The notes under the pieces: model-generated
Told to the model about the DNA's origin: nothing
Seen by the model: only the letters and a program-made list of their open reading frames with translations
The model's database searches: none
Shown here: positions 1 to 5,512 of the stretch, piece after piece
Position numbering within the stretch: position 1 is the stretch's first letter
Layout: every line of letters starts with the position of its first letter
Translations under genes and position numbers: made by a program
Assembly (NCBI GenBank): GCA_008933495.1
Contig: WBUW01000233.1
Location: 1 to 5,512, forward strand
DNA length: 5,512 nucleotides
Source of the DNA: Pseudorhodoplanes sp.
GTDB lineage: Bacteria > Pseudomonadota > Alphaproteobacteria > Rhizobiales > Xanthobacteraceae
Direction of reading: 5' to 3'

Positions 1-262
1 CCGAGAGCCAGGGCAACAGCCGCGGCTCCTGGAACACGATGCCGATTTTCTCGTGCGGCGCGGTCACCGCGCCGCCGTCGAGCAGCACGCGGCCGTGGCT
101 CGGCGCATCGAGGCCGGAAATCGCGCGCAGGAGCGTCGACTTTCCGCAGCCCGATCCGCCGACAATGACCAGGATTTCCCCGGGCGCGACGTTTAGCGTC
201 ACGCCATCGAGTGCGCGCACCCGGTTCGGATAGGTCTTGCCGACCCGCTCGAGGCTGAGCAT
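1..262 (-). CDS. ABC transporter ATP-binding protein, SsuB/TauB-like (3' part missing)
   Basis: This is the cytoplasmic ATPase of the importer, supplying ATP hydrolysis to the permease encoded just before it. Only the first 87 codons are present; the gene runs off the left edge. The start ATG (260-262) shares its A with the TGA of the permease gene, and a GGAGG (270-274, minus strand) lies 7 bases upstream, so translation is probably coupled to the permease. Visible motifs are Walker A, GGSGCGKST at residues 35-43 with the phosphate-binding lysine at 41, and a Q-loop with Q78 in FQEPRLLPW. The FQEPRLLPW form is typical of the SsuB/TauB/NrtD branch (nitrate/sulfonate/bicarbonate-type importers). 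The ABC signature, Walker B and H-loop lie outside the window, so integrity cannot be judged. The family call is firm; the substrate cannot be read from this subunit. Confidence 0.93.
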   Translation of the reverse strand, partial: MLSLERVGKTYPNRVRALDGVTLNVAPGEILVIVGGSGCGKSTLLRAISGLDAPSHGRVLLDGGAVTAPHEKIGIVFQEPRLLPWLS

Positions 263-1110
263 CAGCGGCCCTCCCCGCGCGCGCTGAAGCGGTCCTCCCA
301 GCGCAGCAGCGGCGCGAAGCCCAGCACCAGGATCCAGTCGGTGATCTTGCCGATAATGGCGAAGGCGACGATGGCGGCCACGATCTGCGCCGGCTTGCCG
401 AGTTGCTGGCCGTCGACCAGCAGGAAGCCGAGCCCCTCGGCGGCGCCCATGAATTCGGCGGCGACCACGAACATCCAGCCGAGCCCGAGTCCCGAGCGCA
501 GCGCGATCACATAGGACGGCAGCACCGCCGGCAGCAGGATGCGCCGCACCATCGCCGCGTCCGCCAGCCGGAACGCGCGGCCGACCTCGACCAGCTTGCG
601 GTCGACCGAGCGGATCGCGCCCATGACGCCGAGATAGACCGGAAAGAACACGCCGACCGCGATCAGCGTGACCTTGGACGCCTCGAAAATGCCAAGCCAC
701 AGGATGAACAGCGGCACCCAGGCGATCGAGGGAATCGCGCGCAGCGCCTGCAGGCCCGGATCGAGCAGGCGGCCGGCAAAACGCGAATAGCCGGTGACGG
801 CGCCGGTCAGCGTGCCCGCCACCACGCCGAGCGCAAAGCCCGCGCCGACGCGCGCGATCGTGGCTGCGGCATGGCGCTGCAATTCGCCGCTGGCGGCCAG
901 TTCGGCGAAGGTTGCGAAAATCACCGACGGCGGCGGCACGAGCCGGCCGTCCGACCAGCCGAGCCGCACTGCAATTTCCCACAGCAGCGCAAGACCGAGC
1001 GGAACGACAAGCCCGAGTGTCGCGCGCAGCGCGCGCCGCAGCGCCGGGCGGCCGGGCGCCGCGGAGGCGGCCGGCGTTTCGGCGGCCATCGTCATCGGAA
1101 CAACAGACAT
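262..1110 (-). CDS. ABC transporter permease, SsuC-like
   Basis: This is the inner-membrane channel subunit of the importer, of the BPD_transp_1 fold used by sulfonate, taurine and nitrate transporters. With the chosen ATG at 1110 it has 282 residues, a normal length. Hydrophobic segments lie at about 30-48, 83-108, 126-144, 147-167, 200-222 and 243-266, giving six membrane spans. The EAA loop that docks onto the ATPase is seen at about 174-194: it starts VEVGRAF, has the conserved glycine at 177, and ends ILLP. The reading frame extends five codons further to a TTG at 1125, and other ATGs exist at 1095 and 1089. I prefer 1110 because ATG is the stronger codon and a weak purine run (GAGAA) lies about 6 bases upstream. 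The gene follows the binding-protein gene after 102 bases and overlaps the ATPase start by one base. The call to family is secure; sulfonate specificity is inferred. Confidence 0.93.
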   Translation of the reverse strand: MSVVPMTMAAETPAASAAPGRPALRRALRATLGLVVPLGLALLWEIAVRLGWSDGRLVPPPSVIFATFAELAASGELQRHAAATIARVGAGFALGVVAGTLTGAVTGYSRFAGRLLDPGLQALRAIPSIAWVPLFILWLGIFEASKVTLIAVGVFFPVYLGVMGAIRSVDRKLVEVGRAFRLADAAMVRRILLPAVLPSYVIALRSGLGLGWMFVVAAEFMGAAEGLGFLLVDGQQLGKPAQIVAAIVAFAIIGKITDWILVLGFAPLLRWEDRFSARGEGR

Positions 1111-1160
1111 GAGCGGTTCTCGCAAGCTCTGCGGCCGTTTGCGCTTCGTTCAAGCGTCGG

Positions 1161-1195
1161 CCGGCCCCGCCGGCCGGGAGGAGCGGCGGGGCCGG
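1161..1195 (-). other. Intercistronic GC hairpin between binding-protein and permease genes
   Basis: Bases 1161-1172 and 1184-1195 form a perfect 12-bp inverted repeat made only of G and C, with an 11-base loop. It begins 18 bases past the stop of the substrate-binding-protein gene in the direction of transcription. No U-tract follows, so it is not a standard intrinsic terminator. In binding-protein-dependent transporters such structures commonly protect the upstream message from 3' exonucleases, giving more binding protein than membrane subunits. That role is inferred here; the hairpin itself is seen directly. Confidence 0.7.
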
Positions 1196-1212
1196 GGTGT
1201 CGCGGCGGCCGC

Positions 1213-2190
1213 TCAGTGGCCGGCGACGATGTAGGTTTCGTCGATCAGGCTGTCGACGACCTTGCGCACATCGACGTCGGCCTTGATCACGCCGGCCTGC
1301 TGCAGCGCAAGCCCGGCCTTGAGGATGGAGTCCTTCTGCAGCGCCCCGATTTTCGAATGGGTCAGTTCGGTGCGCTCCTTGAGCTGCTTGTCGACGACGG
1401 CGTCCGGCAGCTTGGTCACCGCGATGAAGACGCGCTTCACCTCGTCCGGACGGGCGAGCGAATATTTGCGCGCCTCCTCATAGACCGCGAGCACGCGGCG
1501 GGCGAGGTCGGGATGATCGCGCAGGAAATCCTCGCGCGCATTGAGGATGCCCCAGGTATTGGCGTCCCTGTTGCGCAGGAACAGCCTGGCGCCGTCCTCC
1601 ACTTCGGCCGCCGCCATCATCGGATCGAGCCCGGCCCAGGCATCGACATCGCCGCGGATGAGCGCGGTCTTGCCGTCGGGATGCTGCAGCAGCACCGGGG
1701 TGATGTCCTTCTCGCTCAGGCCGGCATCGAGCAGCGCGCGCACGAGGAAGATGTGCGGATCGGTGCCGCGCGTCACCGCCACGCGCTTGCCCTTGAGGTC
1801 GGCGGCCCTGGCGATGGCTGAATCCTTGCGCGTGACGAGCGCGGTCCATTCCGGACGCGAATAGACATAGATCGACTTGATCGGATTGCCGTTGATTTTG
1901 GCGACGAGCGCCGCCGAGCCGGCGGTCGAGCCGAAATCGATCGAGCCGGCATTGAGGAATTCGAGCGCCTTGTTGGAGCCGAGCGTCTGCACCCAGCGGA
2001 TCGCAATGCCGTCCTTGGCGAACTCCTTCTCAAGCAGGCCCTTGTCCTTGAGCACCAGCGAGACCGGGTTGTAGGTCGCCCAGTCGATGCGGATTTCCTT
2101 CGGCTTCTCGGCGGCGAACAAGGCCTGCGTCGGCGCAAGACCGAGCACCAGCGCGGACGCGAGCAGGGAGCGGCGGGAAAGAAACGTCAT
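1213..2190 (-). CDS. Periplasmic substrate-binding protein, SsuA-like (aliphatic sulfonate/taurine/nitrate type)
   Basis: This is the 325-residue periplasmic receptor that captures the substrate and delivers it to the permease. The N-terminus is a signal peptide: SRRSLL at residues 5-10, a hydrophobic stretch at 9-19, and a likely cleavage site near A26/A27. The twin arginine resembles a Tat signal, but Sec export is equally possible. The mature part follows the NMT1/SsuA two-lobe pattern. Lobe one holds DWATYNPVSLVLKDKGL (36-52) and AGSIDFGSTAGSAAL (81-95); lobe two holds LKGKRVAVTRGTDPH (132-146) and GDVDAWAGLDPMMA (180-193). Length is typical of the family. The ATG is fixed by a strong GGAGGT five bases upstream. 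It is the first gene of the operon and directly follows a SAM-II riboswitch leader, which supports a sulfur-containing substrate such as a sulfonate or a methionine precursor. Homology alone does not separate sulfonates from taurine, nitrate or pyrimidine precursors. No desulfonating enzyme is present in the window. Confidence 0.9.
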   Translation of the reverse strand: MTFLSRRSLLASALVLGLAPTQALFAAEKPKEIRIDWATYNPVSLVLKDKGLLEKEFAKDGIAIRWVQTLGSNKALEFLNAGSIDFGSTAGSAALVAKINGNPIKSIYVYSRPEWTALVTRKDSAIARAADLKGKRVAVTRGTDPHIFLVRALLDAGLSEKDITPVLLQHPDGKTALIRGDVDAWAGLDPMMAAAEVEDGARLFLRNRDANTWGILNAREDFLRDHPDLARRVLAVYEEARKYSLARPDEVKRVFIAVTKLPDAVVDKQLKERTELTHSKIGALQKDSILKAGLALQQAGVIKADVDVRKVVDSLIDETYIVAGH

Positions 2191-2194
2191 GATA

Positions 2195-2200
2195 ACCTCC
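2195..2200 (-). promoter_or_regulatory. Shine-Dalgarno of the substrate-binding-protein gene
   Basis: GGAGGT read on the minus strand ends four bases before the ATG at 2190. It is a near-perfect Shine-Dalgarno and fixes the start. A complementary CCTCC lies upstream at 2250-2254 in the same leader. Confidence 0.9.
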
Positions 2201-2217
2201 AGACATGATGGGGCGTT

Positions 2218-2235
2218 CGCGCCTTTGCAGGCGCG
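2218..2235 (-). other. GCAA-capped hairpin in the 5' leader
   Basis: On the minus strand, arms CGCGCCT (2235-2229) and AGGCGCG (2224-2218) form a 7-bp stem closed by GCAA, a stable GNRA tetraloop. It sits downstream of the leader terminator and 17 bases before the Shine-Dalgarno, so it belongs to the full-length message only. Function is unknown; it could bring a CCTCC at 2250-2254 close to the GGAGG. Confidence 0.55.
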
Positions 2236-2260
2236 TGGCCGGGTGGATCGGAGGCGGAAG

Positions 2261-2303
2261 AAAAAATTTCGCCCGCCCGTCAGCCTGTTGCGACGGGGCG
2301 GGC
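2261..2303 (-). terminator. Leader intrinsic terminator (attenuator) after the SAM-II riboswitch
   Basis: On the minus strand, arms at 2303-2292 (GCCCGCCCCGTC) and 2281-2271 (GACGGGCGGGC) pair over 11 bp with one bulged C (2295) and a 10-base loop. Six U residues (2266-2261) follow after a GAAA gap. It stands between the riboswitch and the binding-protein start, so it would end transcription before the operon is read. It is an attenuator rather than the end of another gene, because no minus-strand gene lies upstream in the region. The four-base gap before the U-tract may make it less than fully efficient. Confidence 0.75.
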
Positions 2304-2312
2304 CCCGACCGC
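2290..2312 (-). promoter_or_regulatory. Candidate antiterminator hairpin
   Basis: On the minus strand CGGGG (2307-2303) pairs with CCCCG (2298-2294) around a CCCG loop, and GCG (2312-2310) can add three pairs with CGC (2292-2290) after a small internal mismatch. It uses most of the 5' arm of the terminator, so the two cannot coexist. Its outer strand (2312-2310) also overlaps the 3' strand of riboswitch helix P2b, so ligand binding would disfavour it. The pairing is seen; the switching role is inferred. Confidence 0.45.
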
Positions 2313-2363
2313 TTTAGCTGCATTTGTTAAGCGCCCGCAAGCTGTTCGCTCAAATCGGCGCTG
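2307..2363 (-). promoter_or_regulatory. SAM-II (SAM_alpha) riboswitch aptamer
   Basis: This RNA element binds S-adenosylmethionine and lowers expression of the transporter genes downstream when SAM is plentiful. On the minus strand the features of the class appear in order and at the right spacing. P1 is AGCGCC (2362-2357) paired with GGCGCT (2335-2330), 6 bp. The GATTTGA of the first loop starts directly after P1 (2356-2350). TTGC (2340-2337) pairs with GCAG (2321-2318) to make the pseudoknot. AAATGCAGCTAAA (2325-2313) is the conserved 3' segment. A second pseudoknot helix joins ACAGC (2345-2341) with GCGGT (2312-2308), with one A/G mismatch. The match covers both conserved bases and helices, so chance is unlikely. 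No expression data are available; the off-switch sense is taken from the class and from the terminator that follows. Confidence 0.9.
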
Positions 2364-2369
2364 AGCCTT

Positions 2370-2398
2370 GATTTAGAAGGATAATTCGCCCGCGTCAA
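2370..2398 (-). promoter_or_regulatory. Likely sigma-70-type promoter of the transporter operon
   Basis: On the minus strand TTGACG (2398-2393) is followed after 17 bases by TAAATC (2375-2370). The -35 box is strong and the -10 box weak, as is common in alphaproteobacteria. The predicted start, near 2362-2364, falls on the first bases of the riboswitch P1 stem, which is where a SAM-II transcript is expected to begin. That coincidence is the main support. Confidence 0.55.
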
Positions 2399-2533
2399 CG
2401 AGAAAATAATAGCAATATGAGCAGCTTACGGAGATTCACGTTCCCCCGGCGGCGCCCGCGCGATACAAATCCTTTCCCGTCCCGTGGCGCTTGCTGACTT
2501 CGGCTGCGCCGTCCGCTATCCGGTTCGACATTC
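2399..2533 (+). other. Upstream region of glnD, no clear promoter
   Basis: This is the glnD-proximal part of the 343-bp divergent intergenic space; the rest of that space is the transporter leader and its promoter. Bases 2400-2422 are unusually AT-rich for this genome and are the best place for a glnD promoter, but I cannot pair convincing -35 and -10 boxes. No Shine-Dalgarno precedes the glnD ATG. No small open reading frame or RNA is supportable here. Confidence 0.4.
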
Positions 2534-5335
2534 ATGTCATCAACGCCCCTTCCTCCGCGCGAACCGTCCGAGATATTCGACCTGCGCGCCGCCGCGAGCG
2601 AACTCGAACGGCTCGCGGTCGCGCTGCCCGGACGCGAGCGCGAACTGCGTACCGCCGTCGCCCAGTATCTCAAGGGCGCGCTCGCCGCCGGCCGCAGCAA
2701 GGCCGAGGAAATGCTGCTCGCCGACCGGCACGGCCGCCACTGCGCGGACCGGCTCTGTTGCATGATGGACGGGATCATCCGTCTCCTGTTCGAGTTCGCC
2801 GCCCGGCATCTCTATACGTCGCTCAATCCGTCCGAAGCCGAACGCATGGCGGTGGTGGCGACCGGCGGCTACGGACGCGGCCTGTTGGCGCCCGGCTCCG
2901 ACATCGATCTTCTGTTCGTGCTGCCCTACAAGCAGACCGCCTGGGGCGAGTCGGTGGCCGAGGCCATCCTTTATTGCCTGTGGGACATGGGGCTGAAGGT
3001 CGGCCACGCGACACGCTCGGTCGACGAGTGCATCCGCCAGGCCAAGGCCGACATGACGATCCGCACCGCCATCCTCGAATCGCGCTTCCTGTTCGGCGAC
3101 GAGCGGCTGTTCGTCGAACTGGTCGAGCGCTTCGACAAGAATGTCGTGCAGGGCACGGCGCACGAATTCGTCACCGCCAAGCTCGCCGAGCGCGAGGAGC
3201 GCCTGCGCAAGGCCGGCCCGTCGCGCTATCTGGTCGAGCCCAATGTCAAGGACGGCAAGGGCGGGCTGCGCGACCTGCACACCTTGTTCTGGATCGGCAA
3301 ATACGTCTACCGCGTCCGTACCGTCGAGGAACTGGTCGACCACGGCGTATTCGATCACGACGAACTCAGGCTGTTCCGGCGCTGCGAGGATTTCCTGTGG
3401 TCGGTGCGCTGTCACATGCATTTCGTGACCAACCGCCCGGAGGAGCGCCTGTCATTCGACATCCAGCGCGAAATCGCCCAGCGCCTCGGCTACACCGAGC
3501 ATCCCGGGATGCAGGACGTCGAACGCTTCATGAAGCATTACTTCCTGGTGGCCAAGGACGTCGGCGATCTCACCGCCATCCTGTGCGCGGCGCTCGAGGA
3601 ACGGCAGGCCAAGACCGCGCCGGTCCTCGGCCGCATGATCGCCAAGCTCAAGCCGCGCAGCGGCCGCAGCCGGCTGCGCGAATCCGACGACTTCGTGGTC
3701 GACAACAACCGCATCAACATCGCCGATGCCGACGCGTTCCGCCGCGATCCGGTCAATCTGATCCGGATTTTCCATCTCGCGCAGAAACACAACCTCGCCT
3801 TCCATCCCGACGCCATGCGGGCGGCGACGCGCTCGCTCAAGCTGATCGACAAGAGCCTGCGGCGCAATCCGCAGGCGAACGCGCTGTTCCTCGATATTCT
3901 CACCGCGGAAAACGACGCCGAGACCGTGCTGCGGCGGATGAACGAAGCCGGCGTGCTCGGCGCCTTCGTGCCCGCTTTCGGCCACGTCGTCGCGATGATG
4001 CAGTTCAACATGTATCATCACTACACCGTTGACGAGCACCTGCTGCGCTGTATCGGCGTCGTCACCGACATCGAGCGCGGCGGCAACGAGGATTTCTCGT
4101 TCGCCAACGAGCTGATCCGCAAAATCCAGCCGCGCCACCGCGCGCTCCTGCGCGTCACGCTGTTCCTGCATGACATCGCCAAGGGCCGCATCCAGGATCA
4201 TTCGGTCGCCGGCGCCCGCGTCGCGCGTCGCTTCTGCCCGCGGCTGGGGCTGACCGCGGCCGAGACCGAGCTCGTTGCCTGGCTGATCGAGCAGCATCTC
4301 GTCATGTCGACGGTCGCGCAGTCGCGCGATCTCGCCGACCGCAAGACGATCGAGAATTTTGCCGCCGTCGTGCAATCGCTCGAGCGCCTCAAGCTGCTGA
4401 CGATCCTGACCGCCGCCGACATCCGCGCGGTCGGGCCGGGCGTGTGGAATAGCTGGAAGGCGCAGCTCCTGCGCACGCTCTATTACGAGACCGAGCCGGT
4501 GGTGACCGGCGGCTTTTCGGAGATCGACCGCGAGCGCCGGGTGGCGACGGCCAAGAACGAATTCCGCAACGCCATCACCGGTTGGACGCCGGAGGACATC
4601 GACACCTATATGGCGCGGCATTATCCGGCCTACTGGCTCAAGGTCGACCTCGCCCACAAGCTCGCGCACGCGCGCTTCCTGCGCGCGACCGCGGAAGCCG
4701 GCAGAACGCTCGCCACCGAATTTTCCTTCGATACGCTGCGCGGGGTCACCGAACTGACGGTGATCGCGCCCGATCATCCGCGCCTGCTCTCGATCATCGC
4801 GGGGGCTTGCGCGGCCTCGGGCGCCAATATCGTCGATGCGCAGATTTACACGACCACCGACGGACTCGCGCTCGACACGATCGCGGTCACGCGCGAATTC
4901 GAGCGCGACGACGACGAGCGGCGGCGCGCGACCCGCATCACGGAGACGATCGAAAAGGCGTTGCTCGGTGAGATCAGGCTGCCGGAGGTGGTCGCGCGGC
5001 GGGCGGTCGCCAAGGCGCGGCTGCGAGCTTTCGCGGTCGAGCCCGAAATCAACGTCAACAACGAATGGTCGAACCGCTATACGGTGATCGAGGTGACCGG
5101 CCTCGACCGGCCGGGCCTGCTCTACGAGCTGACCTCGACGCTGTCGAAGCTCAGCCTCAACATCACCTCCGCGCATGTCGCAACGTTCGGCGAGCGCGCG
5201 GTCGACGTGTTCTATGTGACGGACCTGCTCGGCGCCAAGATCGCTTCGCCGACGCGCCAGGCCGCGATCAAGCGCGCGCTCACCCAGCTCTTTGTCGGGC
5301 GCGAGCCGCAGAAGAGCACGACCGCGGCCGAGTGA
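2534..5335 (+). CDS. glnD: Bifunctional [PII] uridylyltransferase / uridylyl-removing enzyme
   Basis: GlnD is the cytoplasmic glutamine sensor. It adds UMP to PII proteins (GlnB/GlnK) when glutamine is low and removes it when glutamine is high, so setting glutamine synthetase activity and nitrogen gene expression. The 933-residue product has the full domain order. The nucleotidyltransferase domain carries GGYGRG (111-116) and GSDID with catalytic D123 and D125. The GlnD-specific linker includes EPNVKDGKGGLRDLH (235-249). The HD hydrolase domain has YTVDEH (497-502), the H546-D547 pair in FLHDIAKG, DHSVAG (555-560) and EQH (586-588). Two ACT domains that bind glutamine lie at about 739-790 and 849-900, the second with GLDRPGLL (856-863). 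Length is normal and every key motif is present. The ATG at 2534 is the first start after an in-frame TGA (2495-2497), which sets the N-terminus despite a weak ribosome site. The gene is divergent from the transporter and appears monocistronic, because the next gene converges on it. Confidence 0.98.
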   Translation: MSSTPLPPREPSEIFDLRAAASELERLAVALPGRERELRTAVAQYLKGALAAGRSKAEEMLLADRHGRHCADRLCCMMDGIIRLLFEFAARHLYTSLNPSEAERMAVVATGGYGRGLLAPGSDIDLLFVLPYKQTAWGESVAEAILYCLWDMGLKVGHATRSVDECIRQAKADMTIRTAILESRFLFGDERLFVELVERFDKNVVQGTAHEFVTAKLAEREERLRKAGPSRYLVEPNVKDGKGGLRDLHTLFWIGKYVYRVRTVEELVDHGVFDHDELRLFRRCEDFLWSVRCHMHFVTNRPEERLSFDIQREIAQRLGYTEHPGMQDVERFMKHYFLVAKDVGDLTAILCAALEERQAKTAPVLGRMIAKLKPRSGRSRLRESDDFVVDNNRINIADADAFRRDPVNLIRIFHLAQKHNLAFHPDAMRAATRSLKLIDKSLRRNPQANALFLDILTAENDAETVLRRMNEAGVLGAFVPAFGHVVAMMQFNMYHHYTVDEHLLRCIGVVTDIERGGNEDFSFANELIRKIQPRHRALLRVTLFLHDIAKGRIQDHSVAGARVARRFCPRLGLTAAETELVAWLIEQHLVMSTVAQSRDLADRKTIENFAAVVQSLERLKLLTILTAADIRAVGPGVWNSWKAQLLRTLYYETEPVVTGGFSEIDRERRVATAKNEFRNAITGWTPEDIDTYMARHYPAYWLKVDLAHKLAHARFLRATAEAGRTLATEFSFDTLRGVTELTVIAPDHPRLLSIIAGACAASGANIVDAQIYTTTDGLALDTIAVTREFERDDDERRRATRITETIEKALLGEIRLPEVVARRAVAKARLRAFAVEPEINVNNEWSNRYTVIEVTGLDRPGLLYELTSTLSKLSLNITSAHVATFGERAVDVFYVTDLLGAKIASPTRQAAIKRALTQLFVGREPQKSTTAAE

Positions 5336-5345
5336 GGCGGCGGGC

Positions 5346-5410
5346 GGGCGCCCGGCTTTGGCCGGCTCAATCGCTGCCGCGGACAAAAAGAGGGCGCCGG
5401 GCTTTGGCCG
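5346..5410. repeat. Imperfect 19-bp direct repeat in the convergent intergenic region
   Basis: Bases 5346-5364 and 5392-5410 match at 18 of 19 positions; the shared core is GGCTTTGGCCG. The second copy forms the upstream arm and loop of the terminator at 5385-5417. The first copy forms a smaller hairpin (CCGGC/GCCGG, 5352-5356 with 5361-5365) without an adjacent U-tract. A local duplication is the simplest explanation. Confidence 0.75.
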
Positions 5411-5417
5411 CGGCGCC
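5385..5417 (-). terminator. Intrinsic terminator of the minus-strand gene at the right edge
   Basis: On the minus strand, a 7-bp GC stem (5417-5411 with 5399-5393) is extended by three inner pairs after one bulge (5409-5407 with 5402-5400) around a four-base loop. It is followed by CTC and then five U residues (5389-5385). It lies 45 bases beyond the stop of the gene at 5462 and points towards the glnD end. The plus strand has no T-run after the stem, so it does not serve glnD in the classic way. Confidence 0.75.
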
Positions 5418-5461
5418 GGGCCGGTTGCAATGAACCGGTCGATCGGAACGGGTCGAACCGC

Positions 5462-5512
5462 TCACTTCTTCTTGGCGGTCCACCACGGCGTGGTCATGCC
5501 CTTGAGCACATG
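5462..5512 (-). CDS. C-terminal tail of an unidentified protein (5' part missing)
   Basis: Only the last 16 codons and the TGA (5462-5464) are inside the window. The tail reads HVLKGMTTPWWTAKKK: two tryptophans and a lysine-rich end. I do not recognise the protein and give no function. That the frame is real is supported by the intrinsic terminator placed just beyond its stop on the same strand. It converges on glnD, leaving 126 bases between the two stops. Confidence 0.55.
   Translation of the reverse strand, partial: HVLKGMTTPWWTAKKK

Noticed and set aside
1111..1125. TTG start at 1125 for the permease
   Set aside because: It would add five residues with no better ribosome site; the ATG at 1110 is preferred. 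It cannot be excluded without N-terminal data.
403..1821. 472-codon open frame on the plus strand
   Set aside because: It is antisense to both the permease and binding-protein genes and runs across their boundary. Its translation is arginine/glutamine/histidine-rich with no domain or ribosome site.
2368..2385. Plus-strand TTGATT and GATAAT as a glnD promoter
   Set aside because: The two boxes are only about six bases apart, far too close for a sigma-70 promoter, and no alternative -35 at 16-18 bases fits.
2491..4032. 513-codon plus-strand frame overlapping the 5' half of glnD
   Set aside because: It is the +1-type shadow of glnD, arginine-rich and without motifs, whereas the glnD frame carries all the catalytic residues.
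3452..5386. 644-codon open frame on the minus strand opposite glnD
   Set aside because: It lies antisense to an intact, motif-complete glnD. Its composition is the Arg/Asp/Glu/Gly/His-rich type expected of shadow frames in GC-rich coding DNA, and it shows no recognisable domain.
5336..5440. Intrinsic terminator for glnD on the plus strand
   Set aside because: Several GC stems occur (5352-5365, 5393-5417, 5421-5438) but none is followed by a T-run on the plus strand.
1..5512. CRISPR arrays, mobile elements, tRNA genes, toxin-antitoxin or defence genes
   Set aside because: No array-type repeats, transposase frames, cloverleaf-forming segments or small paired genes were seen; all sizeable real frames are the importer, glnD and the edge fragment.

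Overview
The window is GC-rich DNA from an alphaproteobacterium, most likely of the order Hyphomicrobiales (Rhizobiales). The evidence is the codon use, the alphaproteobacterial-type GlnD, and a SAM-II riboswitch, a class found mainly in Alphaproteobacteria. I see no phage, insertion sequence, CRISPR array, tRNA or rRNA.

Left half (1-2398, minus strand): a three-gene ABC importer operon of the sulfonate/nitrate/taurine (SsuABC-like) type. Reading leftwards, it holds the periplasmic substrate-binding protein (1213-2190), the membrane permease (262-1110) and the ATPase (cut by the window edge at 1). The permease stop and ATPase start share one base. A 12-bp perfect GC hairpin lies between the binding-protein and permease genes.

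Centre (2191-2533): a 343-bp divergent intergenic region that holds the most informative signal of the window. On the minus strand a promoter-like pair is followed at once by a sequence matching the SAM-II (SAM_alpha) riboswitch: P1 stem, UUGC/GNAG pseudoknot and the conserved GCUAAA element. Then comes a GC-rich hairpin with a U-tract, an alternative hairpin that would exclude it, a GCAA-capped hairpin and a strong Shine-Dalgarno. The simplest reading is that S-adenosylmethionine switches off the transporter by premature termination. This ties the importer to sulfur/methionine supply. The linkage between the transporter and the riboswitch is the finding most worth following.

Right half (2534-5335, plus strand): a complete glnD, the bifunctional uridylyltransferase/uridylyl-removing enzyme that senses glutamine and modifies PII proteins. 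It is transcribed away from the transporter.

Right edge (5336-5512): a short convergent region with a minus-strand intrinsic terminator, an imperfect 19-bp direct repeat, and the last 16 codons of an unidentified minus-strand gene.

No wholly new multi-gene system is visible. The novelty lies in the regulatory leader and what it implies about the importer's substrate.
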